Notes under the pieces: generated by a model
Database searches by the model: none
What the model saw: the letters and a program-made list of their open reading frames with translations, nothing else
Told to the model about the DNA's origin: nothing
Source: CAZKUR01 sp964556005
GTDB lineage: Bacteria; Bacteroidota; Ignavibacteria; Ignavibacteriales; Ignavibacteriaceae
DNA: 40,545 nucleotides
Assembly: GCA_964556005.1 (NCBI GenBank)
Contig: CAZKUR010000036.1
Coordinates: forward strand, 1 to 40,545
Reading direction: 5' to 3'
Shown here: piece after piece, positions 8,047 through 17,065 of the stretch
Position numbering within the stretch: the first letter of the stretch is position 1
Layout of the letters: each line of letters begins with the position of its first letter
Made by a program: the position numbers and the translations under genes

Positions 8047-9900
8047 TTAAGTTCTGCCGAATCTCCGGTCAAATTCATCAAGTGAGATTTTAACTACAAT
8101 CGGCCTTCCGTGTGGACATACATACGGCATTGAAGTTGCAAACAGCTGATCTATCAGCAATCTCATTTCACGTTCGGAAAGACCATCTCCTGCTTTTATT
8201 GCGGCCTTGCATGAATAAGTTTTTGCGACCCGCTCTCGTTCTTCCAGATCTTTTTCCCTTTGTTCCTGTGAATATTCCCGTATCAAATCCATTAAAATAA
8301 TTTCTTCTGAGCCTCTTTTAACATCATCGGGAACTCCTTCAATTAATATAATATTTTTAGCTGAAAATTTAATGTTAAATCCGAGTTTTGCAAGAAAAGG
8401 ATAAATTTCTTTTAAAATAGCGTAACTCCCCGGATCAAGCTCTAATTTCTTAGGAAAAAGCAATTGCTGTGAAAAAGGTAAATTAGCTTCCATTCGCTTT
8501 AAGGCTTTTTCATAGAGTACGCGTTCATGGGCAACATGCTGATCAATAATCATAAGTCCGGATTTAATCTGGGACAAAATATATTTATTATGAAGCTGAA
8601 CTATAAAAGTAATTTCTTCATTTTTATTGGTATCGGCAGATCTCTCAGAAGGAACGTGGTACACCTCTTTAGTTTCTGTTTTCTCGAACGGGTGAGATGT
8701 TTCTTTTCCGGGTTCAGCTTTCACAATATCATCGGGGATTGAACTGAATATTAAATCTATCTCTTTATCTGAAAATCTTGTTTTTGCATACGACGTTCCT
8801 GAAGATTTCGGCCTGTCGCTGAAATCATTCGGTTCAACTTTTTTAAAATTATTAAATCTAATTTTTTCACTTTCTTCCGTAACTTCGGTAAACATCATTG
8901 AAGGAACAAGGTCATGCGTGCCGAGACTTTTTTTAATTACTGCCATAACGAAATTGTAAACATCTTTTTCATCCTCGAATCTTACTTCAAGCTTAGAAGG
9001 ATGCACATTCACATCTACTCTCTGAGGATCCAATTCAATAAAAAGGATAAAGAACGGGTAATCTCCTTTTTCCAGAATATTCTCGTACGCTGTAAAGACT
9101 GCATGATTGATTTGCTTGCTGATAACGTACCTATTATTTAAAAATACGTATTGTTCACCTTTGCTTTTCTTCAGCATAGCCGGTTTACCTATATAACCGG
9201 AGACACTCATAAATTCGGTTTTTTCCTCCACCGGAATCAAAGCATCGAGCATATTATCCGCAAAAACTTTTTGAATCCTTTCTTCGAGCGTACCTGCCGG
9301 ATAATCAAATATTAAATCATCATCGTTGAATAATTTAAAGCCGATATCGAAATGACTTAATGAAATTTTGTTGAATACATCTATGATATGTTTTAATTCG
9401 GTTGCATCTGTCTTTAAAAAATTTCTCCTGGCAGGCGTGTTATAAAAAAGATTCTTTACAGCTATCGATGTTCCTTTTGGGAATGAACCTTTTTCTGTTA
9501 CAATATTACCCGGATCATCTATCCTTATAAACGTACCTATTTCCTCCTCGCTAGTCTCGGTTTTTATTTCCAATTGACTTACGGCAGCCATCGAACTTAA
9601 TGCTTCACCTCTAAATCCCAAAGTTGAAATAGCTTCTAAATCTTCATATTTAAAAATTTTACTAGTAGCATGTTTTTGAATACATAGCACCGCATCTTCT
9701 TCACTCATTCCGAATCCGTCATCGACTACCTGGATTAATGTTTTACCTGCGTGCTTAACAACAAGTTCGATAGTTTTAGCGCCGGCATCAATCGAATTTT
9801 CCATCAATTCTTTCACTACAGATTCAGGTCTCTGCACCACTTCGCCGGCAGCAATTTTATTGGCGATATTTTCCGGTAATATTTTTATCTTCGTTGACAT
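8047..9900 (-). CDS. mutL: DNA mismatch repair protein MutL, endonuclease type
   Basis: 617 aa mismatch-repair mediator that links MutS recognition to strand incision. The N-terminal GHKL ATPase shows ELMENSIDAG (31-40), VVDDGFGM and TLGFRGEAL, followed by the TPARRNFLK segment. The C-terminal domain carries DQHVAHERVLYE at 453-464, the metal-binding endonuclease motif (DQHA in most relatives, Val here), together with SCKAAIKAGD (about 561) and CPHGRP (595-600). This makes it an incising MutL, as in species lacking MutH. It directly follows folA with no spacing and belongs to a thyA-folA-mutL run, so nucleotide supply and repair genes are co-transcribed. Confidence 0.97.
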   Translation of the reverse strand: MSTKIKILPENIANKIAAGEVVQRPESVVKELMENSIDAGAKTIELVVKHAGKTLIQVVDDGFGMSEEDAVLCIQKHATSKIFKYEDLEAISTLGFRGEALSSMAAVSQLEIKTETSEEEIGTFIRIDDPGNIVTEKGSFPKGTSIAVKNLFYNTPARRNFLKTDATELKHIIDVFNKISLSHFDIGFKLFNDDDLIFDYPAGTLEERIQKVFADNMLDALIPVEEKTEFMSVSGYIGKPAMLKKSKGEQYVFLNNRYVISKQINHAVFTAYENILEKGDYPFFILFIELDPQRVDVNVHPSKLEVRFEDEKDVYNFVMAVIKKSLGTHDLVPSMMFTEVTEESEKIRFNNFKKVEPNDFSDRPKSSGTSYAKTRFSDKEIDLIFSSIPDDIVKAEPGKETSHPFEKTETKEVYHVPSERSADTNKNEEITFIVQLHNKYILSQIKSGLMIIDQHVAHERVLYEKALKRMEANLPFSQQLLFPKKLELDPGSYAILKEIYPFLAKLGFNIKFSAKNIILIEGVPDDVKRGSEEIILMDLIREYSQEQREKDLEERERVAKTYSCKAAIKAGDGLSEREMRLLIDQLFATSMPYVCPHGRPIVVKISLDEFDRRFGRT

Positions 9901-10383
9901 CTATTTCTTTCTTGCATAATAAAAAATTTCAAATTCATTTCTTTTATCTCTGTTGAGCACTTCCCAATTACTTTTATTAAATTCCGGGAAAATTATATCG
10001 CCTTCAGCCTCAAAATTCATAAATGAAAGTATCATTTCATCGGCAATTTGAATTGCCTGCGCATAAACTTTTCCGCCGCCGATAATAAAGATTTTTTCGA
10101 TATTTTGCTCGTTAAAATACTTTATACTTTCATTTAAACTATTAAAAATTTTCAATTCATCAAGTTTCGTATGAAAATTTGTGCTTTTTGTTAAAACTAC
10201 ATTTAATCGTCCTTTAAGCGGTTTTCCAAGGGCTTCGAAAGTTTTTCTTCCCATTATTATCGGATAACCGAGCGTCGTATTTTTAAAATGCTGAAACTCT
10301 TCACTAACATGCCAGGGCATTTCGCCGTTCGATCTTCCAATCACTCCGTTTTTTGCAATTGCAGAGATGATTATAATTTTCAA
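9901..10383 (-). CDS. folA: Dihydrofolate reductase
   Basis: Reduces dihydrofolate to tetrahydrofolate with NADPH; regenerates the cofactor oxidised by thymidylate synthase. It has the standard 160 aa. Visible motifs: AIAKNGVIGRSNGEMPWH at the substrate/Met20-like loop, with a Glu where E. coli has Asp27; IIMGRKTFEALGKPLKGR for NADPH binding; and FIIGGGKVYAQAI, the conserved glycine turn. The start overlaps the thyA stop by four bases (ATGA), coupling translation to the enzyme that creates its substrate. Its stop abuts the mutL start. Confidence 0.97.
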   Translation of the reverse strand: MKIIIISAIAKNGVIGRSNGEMPWHVSEEFQHFKNTTLGYPIIMGRKTFEALGKPLKGRLNVVLTKSTNFHTKLDELKIFNSLNESIKYFNEQNIEKIFIIGGGKVYAQAIQIADEMILSFMNFEAEGDIIFPEFNKSNWEVLNRDKRNEFEIFYYARKK

Positions 10384-11267
10384 ACAGCAACCTCGAATTT
10401 TATTTTGTCATGATGCTGGTAATTTAAAAGTTCAAAATCTTCAAATTTAAGTTGGTTAATCGGCTTCTTTACAATTTTTAATGTTGGTAGAGGAAGCGGC
10501 TTCCTTTTCAGTTGTTCTTTTAATCCTGCAAGATGATCGAATCTTTCCATCGGAGACCCTTTTTCCGCGACGTAAATATGGGCGTCAATAATAGTATGCG
10601 CAAATTGTCCTAACTCCAAATCTGCTTCTTGTGCGATGATTTGGGTAAGCAAAGCATAGGCAGCAAGATTAAATGGAATACCTAAAGCAATATCTCCAGA
10701 TCTTTGAGTAAGATGACAATTTAGTTTTCCGCCGCTTACATTAAAGGCAAATGTATAATGACATGGCGGAAGCTTACTAACAACAGCATTAGCCGGGTGC
10801 CAGGCGGAAACAATCATTCTTCTTGAATTAGGATTATTTTTAATCTGATCAATTACCCAGCCGATTTGATCGAATGTTAAACTGCCGTTGCTTTCTTTTC
10901 TTACAAACGGATTACTTTCATTTACAAAAACTTCTCCACCAACAGCATCATTTTTTTGCGGAACCGGAAAGCGTCTCCAATATCTTCCATACGCAGTTTG
11001 AAGTTCACCCTCCTTATTTGCCCATGCATCCCAAATCTTAGTATGTTCACGTAAATTTCTAATGTGCTCTTCGCCGGTTAAGTACCAGAGCACTTCACTT
11101 AAAAGGGATTTCCACATCATTTGTTTTGTTGTTAGAAGAGGAAATCCTTTAGCCAGATCCACTTTATAAAAAGCACCGAAATATGAAATTGTATCCACTC
11201 CGGTTCGGGAATGTTTACGAACACCTTCATCGATTGTTAATTTTACTAAATCCAAATATTGACGCAT
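10380..11267 (-). CDS. thyA: Thymidylate synthase
   Basis: Classical folate-dependent thymidylate synthase that converts dUMP to dTMP, 295 aa. Evidence: the N-terminal RTGVDTISYFG with phosphate-binding Arg21, FPLLTTKQMMWKSLLSEVLW, catalytic Cys169 in LPPCH, the dUMP-binding QRSGDIALGIPFN (188-200) and the C-terminal end FEVAV. It is about 30 residues longer than the E. coli enzyme owing to an insert around residues 100-135, as in several other bacteria. First gene of the thyA-folA-mutL run; the 97 bases upstream separate it from glycerate kinase and probably contain its promoter. Confidence 0.97.
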   Translation of the reverse strand: MRQYLDLVKLTIDEGVRKHSRTGVDTISYFGAFYKVDLAKGFPLLTTKQMMWKSLLSEVLWYLTGEEHIRNLREHTKIWDAWANKEGELQTAYGRYWRRFPVPQKNDAVGGEVFVNESNPFVRKESNGSLTFDQIGWVIDQIKNNPNSRRMIVSAWHPANAVVSKLPPCHYTFAFNVSGGKLNCHLTQRSGDIALGIPFNLAAYALLTQIIAQEADLELGQFAHTIIDAHIYVAEKGSPMERFDHLAGLKEQLKRKPLPLPTLKIVKKPINQLKFEDFELLNYQHHDKIKFEVAV

Positions 11268-11364
11268 TTAGTTTCCAGAAATGTTATAATAAAATTCTAA
11301 ATTAGATAATTGATTTTTTAGATCCGGTTTATAAATTTAATAAAAAATACAGATGTGAAGAAAT

Positions 11365-12498
11365 CTAACTGCCAATCACTTTTTTAATTTCTTCACATGC
11401 TTCTTCAATCCCCGATTCAAATTTCTGTATTGATTCTTCCTTGCTTGTAAAAAATTTTCTTAATTCAATAGGATAAACATTTTCCGGCAATTTCTCTTTT
11501 ACATTTTCATCTATAGAACCACAGCATAAAAAAACTTTTTTCCCTGTATTTTCAAACAATTTCAGAATTATGCCGGCTCCTTTCCCCAATTGAGTTTGTG
11601 AATCGAAAGAACCTTCACCTGTAATAATAATATCTACATCGTTTTGTAGTTTTTTAATTCCCAGCTCATTCGAAATAAAATCCTCAGCAGTTATTGCCTT
11701 TGCATCAAAAAAAATCTGAAGGCCTGCTGCTAAACCGCCTCCGGCGCCATATAATAATTTATTTTTAGCAGAAAGTCCTTGCTTTTCCAACGTATGAAGA
11801 ATTTTTGTGAATCCTAATTCCAAAACCTCAACTTCACCGCGATTCAAGCCTTTTTGTTTTCCAAAAGTTCTTGTTGCTCCCGTCTTTCCAAGAAGGGGAT
11901 TTATCACATCTAACACCATTTCAATCTGAAAATTCAACCCGGGATTAGTCCAATTTATTTGTTTAATCCTGTAATAATTTTCCGGCAAAATCTCCATTTG
12001 TTTATTAAAGAGATCGATAAGCTCCAAGTTAAATCGGGAGCACATTCCCAGCCCAAGATCATTGGTGGCAGTACCACCAATTCCAATAATTACTTTTTCA
12101 ATATTCAGTTTCCTGTTATTTACTTCATTATTAATCTGAATCAGCAAATCACCAATTCCCTTTGATGTTAAAATCATCGGTTTATGATGTTCTAATGGAA
12201 TAACTTTAAGACCTAAAATATTTGCTGATTCTATATAAGCGGTTCTATTTTCCACATCAAAAGCAGCGTTGCTTTTCATTAAAGAATTGTCATAAGATGT
12301 TGAAATACTGTATGTTAACTCTTTTGCTTTGAAGTATTTAGTACAAACTTCGAAAAAACCATCACCGCCATCGGAAATAGGATTTTCAATAATTTCAAAG
12401 TTTAAATTATTTGATAAATGATTTTTGAAAATCTGCGCAATTTTAACTGAATCGGCACACTGCTTAAAACTGTTGGGAGCAAGTAAAATTTTTTTCAT
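11365..12498 (-). CDS. Glycerate kinase (GlxK/GarK family)
   Basis: Phosphorylates D-glycerate, normally at the 2-hydroxyl in this family, linking glyoxylate or serine breakdown to glycolysis. It is 377 aa, near the usual length. Typical features are the N-terminal ILLAPNSFKQCADS, the nucleotide-binding IGIGGTATNDLGLGM, the segment LYGAGGGLAAGL and the C-terminal DIIITGEGSFDSQTQLGKG. The gene overlaps the GT9 glycosyltransferase upstream by four bases, so it is the last gene of the glycan-synthesis transcript and may simply be a passenger in it. Confidence 0.93.
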   Translation of the reverse strand: MKKILLAPNSFKQCADSVKIAQIFKNHLSNNLNFEIIENPISDGGDGFFEVCTKYFKAKELTYSISTSYDNSLMKSNAAFDVENRTAYIESANILGLKVIPLEHHKPMILTSKGIGDLLIQINNEVNNRKLNIEKVIIGIGGTATNDLGLGMCSRFNLELIDLFNKQMEILPENYYRIKQINWTNPGLNFQIEMVLDVINPLLGKTGATRTFGKQKGLNRGEVEVLELGFTKILHTLEKQGLSAKNKLLYGAGGGLAAGLQIFFDAKAITAEDFISNELGIKKLQNDVDIIITGEGSFDSQTQLGKGAGIILKLFENTGKKVFLCCGSIDENVKEKLPENVYPIELRKFFTSKEESIQKFESGIEEACEEIKKVIGS

Positions 12499-13499
12499 TT
12501 CAGATTGAATATTTTCATAATTTCATCAAAAACACTGTCGGCACTAATTCCACCATCTCCTTCAAAATGATAATTTTTAGGAGCCGGGAATGAATATTTT
12601 TTATCTGCTTCTTCGTCTGGAAGAAGGATTATCTGTTCATTTCCTAATGGTCCCCACAGCTGTGCAGAACATGCCGGTTCCCTGCTGAATAAAGATATCG
12701 TCTTTACTTTCAATGCCGATGCGATATGCATCGGCCCGGTACTATTGGAGACCAATAAATTCAAAGCAGCAAATGTTAACATGGATTCCCTCAATGAATT
12801 ACCGATATTCGGATATAATACTTTTTCAATTTTTCTTATTTCTTCAGGCGGATTATTATCAGTTACCGCAATTTTAAATCTTTCTAAAGCTAATAATTTC
12901 TCAATTAATTTTTTGTATTCGATTGGTCTCCAATTAGGAGCTGAAATTCCGCTTGTTGTATTTACTCCGATTAATACTTCACCAAACGGGCAATAAGAAT
13001 CTTTTAATATATTTACTTTTCCAATTTCATCCTCCGTTAGATGAATTTCCGGTTCTATTGACTCTGTCTTAATTCCAAGTTTTCTAACCATATCAAGGCA
13101 ATAATCCGCTTCATGACGGGGAGGATTGTACTTTCTTCTATAAACACTTTTCGTATTAGTAATGAATTGGTAAAATTTATGGCCCACACCTATTCTTTTA
13201 TTTATGCCGCTGAAAAAAAGTATCCAGTTTATTTTTTCGGTCGGAAGAAGCATGAATGCATGTGTGAAATTGTATCTTTTTATTTCAAATATATAATTCA
13301 ACGACAATTGTTTTTCATCATAAATAATTATTGAATCAATGTAAGGATTATTTTGATAAATATCTTTCGTATAATTTCCAACCATTACCGCAATAAAGCT
13401 TTGAGGGAATGCTCGTTTAATCTCCCTCGGTATCGGTGTTGAAAGGACAACATCTCCGATACGGTCGGGACGAACAATTAAAATTCTATGCTGATTCAT
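12495..13499 (-). CDS. Glycosyltransferase family 9 (heptosyltransferase-like)
   Basis: 334 aa, GT-B fold transferase of the family that adds ADP-heptose to LPS core. The N-terminal RILIVRPDRIGDVVLSTPI is the family's acceptor-side motif including the catalytic-type Asp. C-terminal SNSTGPMHIASALKVKTISLF is the donor-binding motif. It overlaps glycerate kinase by four bases and follows a GT4 gene by nine, inside a block of surface-glycan genes. Whether the donor is heptose is not determined by sequence, as this family is functionally broad. Confidence 0.9.
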   Translation of the reverse strand: MNQHRILIVRPDRIGDVVLSTPIPREIKRAFPQSFIAVMVGNYTKDIYQNNPYIDSIIIYDEKQLSLNYIFEIKRYNFTHAFMLLPTEKINWILFFSGINKRIGVGHKFYQFITNTKSVYRRKYNPPRHEADYCLDMVRKLGIKTESIEPEIHLTEDEIGKVNILKDSYCPFGEVLIGVNTTSGISAPNWRPIEYKKLIEKLLALERFKIAVTDNNPPEEIRKIEKVLYPNIGNSLRESMLTFAALNLLVSNSTGPMHIASALKVKTISLFSREPACSAQLWGPLGNEQIILLPDEEADKKYSFPAPKNYHFEGDGGISADSVFDEIMKIFNLK

Positions 13500-13508
13500 A
13501 AATAAAAA

Positions 13509-14624
13509 TTACTCTAAAACTCTGTACAGGTTAATTATTTCTTTTTCCCAATTTAATTCTTCCGATGCCTGTTTGCAATTATTCTTTAAGAACTGATAAT
13601 AATCCTTATCGCCGGTCAATTTATTTAATGCTTCTTCGATCTGATTTTTTTCATATGGATTGACTACCTCACCAACTTTATACTTTTTAATAATTTCTTC
13701 CATCTGAGGTAAATTGCTTACAAGCACAGGAACTCCAGCCATAATATATTCAAATAGTTTATTAGGTAATGCGTAATAATAACTTAAGCTTACATTTTCA
13801 ATCAAAGATAACCCGACATCGGCACCGGCTGTTAAGTTTACTAATTCGTCTTGCGGAACTTTCCCATAAAATATTACCTTATCTTTAATTCCCAACTGAA
13901 CCGATAAATTTTCGTAATATTCTTTTTGCTCTCCCCCGCCGATAATTATGCAAACAAATTCCGACGTATTTTTAAGAACATCAAAAATTAATCTTAATCC
14001 CCTGCCGTGAAGTATCACACCCTGGTATAATAATATTTTTTTTGTTACCGGAATATTAAATTTTTTCCTGAAATTTATAGGCTCATTGGGTTTAATAAAA
14101 TTAGGCAAATTTCTCAAAAGAACAGTTCGGCCGATATTATATTTTTTTCTTAAAAAATTAGCATCCATGTTTCCGGTTGTTATAACGTAATCAACTTTTT
14201 CAATAAAAATTTTTTCAAGCATGGTTAAAAAAGACTGTATTATTTTTCTCTTTCTTAATCCTGCAAGATGACCGTATAATTCCCTGGAATCATAAAAGAC
14301 CTGAGCATTTTTTTTCGAACCCATAATAATAAGCGGAAGTGTATAAATATCTTCGGCGAAATAAATATCATATTTATTTTTTAATAAGTGAGTGAAAAGC
14401 AGCAGAGCGAATTTTAAATAGAAAAATACGGAGAACTTACCTTTATTCAGCTTAATAATGTTTTTTTCACCTGATTGAGTTTGAAAATTTTCAACCTGCC
14501 AATCGAAACCGAAAAATTTAATCTTATATCCGCTTTGTTTTAGAGAGGTAAATAAATTATTGCAGCGAGAGTCGTAATTAATATTACCTAGAAATGAAAT
14601 CAGAACAGATTTTGATTTTGGCAT
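13509..14624 (-). CDS. Glycosyltransferase family 4
   Basis: 371 aa GT-B retaining glycosyltransferase. The C-terminal nucleotide-sugar domain shows ILLYQGVILHGRGL, CIIIGGGEQKEYYENL, VIFYGKVPQDELVNL and PNKLFEYIMAGVPVLVSNLP, where the Glu of the E-x7-E-type region lies. It sits nine bases before the GT9 gene and three bases after the FemAB-like gene, consistent with one operon for an envelope polysaccharide or lipid-linked glycan. Donor and acceptor are unknown. Confidence 0.92.
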   Translation of the reverse strand: MPKSKSVLISFLGNINYDSRCNNLFTSLKQSGYKIKFFGFDWQVENFQTQSGEKNIIKLNKGKFSVFFYLKFALLLFTHLLKNKYDIYFAEDIYTLPLIIMGSKKNAQVFYDSRELYGHLAGLRKRKIIQSFLTMLEKIFIEKVDYVITTGNMDANFLRKKYNIGRTVLLRNLPNFIKPNEPINFRKKFNIPVTKKILLYQGVILHGRGLRLIFDVLKNTSEFVCIIIGGGEQKEYYENLSVQLGIKDKVIFYGKVPQDELVNLTAGADVGLSLIENVSLSYYYALPNKLFEYIMAGVPVLVSNLPQMEEIIKKYKVGEVVNPYEKNQIEEALNKLTGDKDYYQFLKNNCKQASEELNWEKEIINLYRVLE

Positions 14625-14627
14625 TAT

Positions 14628-15596
14628 TTAAAAATTATTTAGCTTCTTCACAAGAGTGTTTCGCATAATCGTTTTTGCATCGAACTTTTCCTTGAAATCG
14701 ATAAGGCTCATGCTCGGTGTCATCGGGTTTTCCGCTTTAGTATCCTGGCTTACGCCGATGTCTACATACCTGTACCCGTTCTCCGTTGACCACTTTACAA
14801 CATCATACATTACACGATGAATCGGTTTTAGATGCTGAAATTCGTAAAGCAGCATATTATAAAAACAAAGCGTTACAATTTCATTGCAAATAAAAAGCAA
14901 AGAACCTGCAATAGGCTTGTCTTTATAATAAACCATAAAAAGTTTTAGGTTTTCCGGCAGAAGTTCTTTCAACCTCAATAAATCATCCAGGCTGTGTGTC
15001 GGTTTTACCTCATGGCGGGCTTTGTTATCTAAAAGTATCGGATAAAATTCATCGTACTTTTCATTTATTTCAACACGAACATCAGCATCCTTGAGAGTTT
15101 TCCTAATATTTCTCCGGACAGTTGGCTGAAATCTCGAAATTATATCTGCATTCTTATCCAATTTTATTGCGCTGGAAATATAATGCAGATCATAATTAAA
15201 ATTCTGCCACAGCATCGCGAAGTCAAGATTCTGATTCATATTCCTTTCATAAATCATCGGCGCCGATGTTAAGATAAACTCTCTTATCCCGTTTTTCAGA
15301 CCGTATTCCTGCAATGTCGTTATAAGCTCCATTGCTTTAGAAAATTTTAATTCACCTGTAACAATTGAACCATAGCTTGCACCAATTGGCGATTCATAAA
15401 CTCCGTTTCTTAATTCTCCCGGAAGGACTGCTGCAATTTCACCTTTTTCTAAAAAGATAAGATGCGTAAAAGTGAACTTTCCTTTTTCGTGATAGTCGAA
15501 AAATTTTTGTAAATGAAAGATAGTGCCGTTATTTGAATTAAGGACAAAATTATCCCATCTGTCTTTCCATTTATCAGTATATTCAATTATTTCCAT
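14628..15596 (-). CDS. FemAB-related GNAT-fold protein
   Basis: 322 aa, two tandem GNAT-like halves in the arrangement of FemAB/FmhB and related peptidoglycan- or glycan-modifying acyltransferases. Visible parts: an N-terminal half with NSNNGTIFHLQKFFDYH, a central RFQPTVRRNIRK segment typical of the group, and a C-terminal half with DKPIAGSLLFICNE and GYRYVDIGVSQDTK followed by LIDFKEKFDA. Located in a glycosyltransferase operon, three bases before the GT4 gene. It probably transfers an acyl or aminoacyl group to a cell-wall or exopolysaccharide precursor; the true substrate is not inferable. Confidence 0.75.
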   Translation of the reverse strand: MEIIEYTDKWKDRWDNFVLNSNNGTIFHLQKFFDYHEKGKFTFTHLIFLEKGEIAAVLPGELRNGVYESPIGASYGSIVTGELKFSKAMELITTLQEYGLKNGIREFILTSAPMIYERNMNQNLDFAMLWQNFNYDLHYISSAIKLDKNADIISRFQPTVRRNIRKTLKDADVRVEINEKYDEFYPILLDNKARHEVKPTHSLDDLLRLKELLPENLKLFMVYYKDKPIAGSLLFICNEIVTLCFYNMLLYEFQHLKPIHRVMYDVVKWSTENGYRYVDIGVSQDTKAENPMTPSMSLIDFKEKFDAKTIMRNTLVKKLNNF

Positions 15597-15616
15597 AAAT
15601 ATTCAACAAGTACTTT

Positions 15617-17065
15617 CTATAATTGTTTAGCATAAATCTTAAAATCATCAAAGCTTTTAACGATTTTAAAAGAATCCGATTTTAAGATAGTAAAATTAGG
15701 GAATTTATAGTTTTGAAGCTTAAGTTCATCGATATGTTTTTGATTAAATAAAACCCAGTCCCCAATAGGAATTGACCGTAAATCGAAGTTTTCACCGGAA
15801 ATCCGCTTCGTCAAACCGGGTGTTTTATAATCTCTAATTAAATCCACACTGTATTTTGTAAAATGATCTGTATAAATAATTTTGCTTGGATTGCTTCTGA
15901 TAAAACTTTTTAGATTACTTAAATTATCTTTTCCGAAGTAAAGAGTATAATTAAAGCTCATGAAGATTCCGGCCGCGATGTATGCTGTAAACAGAAGCCA
16001 ACGAAAATTCTTTTTAATGTTTTCAAGAAAAACTGCCGTTAAAATTATCATCGGCATAATCAATGGGTAAATATACCAGTTTCTGTGCAAGTCTAAAGGC
16101 TTGTATTGAGTTAACGAAGTAGTGAATGCAATCATTAATATTGCCAAACCTAAAAACCAAAAACTAAGCAGTACATTTTTTTTTCTTTTAAGATTAATAA
16201 TCGAAAGGACCAAGGCTATGACAGGAATAAACAAATAAAATCGTCTCAGGAAAGTAGATTTGAAATTTATAATAAAAATTTGATAAAGAAGAGCAAACCA
16301 ATAATTCACATGGTGTCCGATGCTTTCATAAACGGTGGATGGGAAAAAATCATAAAAGCTGTATGAATAATTCAGCTTCATTATGTTAAGTCTGTAAAAA
16401 AAATTCCCATTAATAAAAAGATAAATTATTCCTTCCACGAAAAAATTAAGAATGATTATAATAACGGGCGGCAGCAAATACTTTATCTTTTTTTCCTTCA
16501 CGGCAAAAGGTAAGAGAATAATGATAAGAATAAATATGTAATAAATAATTTCTTTGAACTGTATAGATATAAAAAAGCTGATACCGGAGATAAATGATAA
16601 TACTAAATTCTCATCTTTATAAGATTTCCATAAAAAGAAAATGCCGAGGTTAATGAAAAAAGCATTTATTAAATCGGGAAAGGCAAGAGTTGAAAAAATG
16701 ATGTCGGTTGGGAAAAGTGCATATAAAAAAGCAGCTATTAAGGAAGTCGTTTCATTTACCGTTATCAGTCTCGCCAACTCAAAAACAAGAAAAATATTAA
16801 TAATTGAAAAGATAAACGGGAAAATTATCGTTGCAGTTTCACTGATTCCGAATATTAAAAATGAAAATGCTATCAAAGCCGTTTGATTAATTCTGAGAAG
16901 AAAAATAGGATATCCGAGGTAATTGCCGGGGAAATTCCCGGCATATAAATCATAAGCTAATTTTGAGTAATATGCATCATCGGAAAATACATGACCCATA
17001 TGAAAATAGAGCCTTAGCAATACAGCTAATGTTACAATACCAAATAAGTAAGCTTTACTTTTCAA
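15617..17065 (-). CDS. GT39-type membrane glycosyltransferase (PMT/ArnT-like)
   Basis: 482 aa with about ten or more predicted membrane helices and a C-terminal soluble part. After the first helix comes HVFSDDAYYSKLAYDLYAG, an acidic luminal-loop motif expected in GT-C enzymes that use polyprenyl-phosphate sugars. The next gene upstream encodes a relative and the two overlap by 11 bases, so they are translated together. The likely role is sugar transfer onto a lipid or glycan on the periplasmic side. The UbiA-family phosphoribosyltransferase at 5473-6351 could supply a prenyl-phosphate donor, which is speculation. Confidence 0.8.
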   Translation of the reverse strand: MKSKAYLFGIVTLAVLLRLYFHMGHVFSDDAYYSKLAYDLYAGNFPGNYLGYPIFLLRINQTALIAFSFLIFGISETATIIFPFIFSIINIFLVFELARLITVNETTSLIAAFLYALFPTDIIFSTLAFPDLINAFFINLGIFFLWKSYKDENLVLSFISGISFFISIQFKEIIYYIFILIIILLPFAVKEKKIKYLLPPVIIIILNFFVEGIIYLFINGNFFYRLNIMKLNYSYSFYDFFPSTVYESIGHHVNYWFALLYQIFIINFKSTFLRRFYLFIPVIALVLSIINLKRKKNVLLSFWFLGLAILMIAFTTSLTQYKPLDLHRNWYIYPLIMPMIILTAVFLENIKKNFRWLLFTAYIAAGIFMSFNYTLYFGKDNLSNLKSFIRSNPSKIIYTDHFTKYSVDLIRDYKTPGLTKRISGENFDLRSIPIGDWVLFNQKHIDELKLQNYKFPNFTILKSDSFKIVKSFDDFKIYAKQL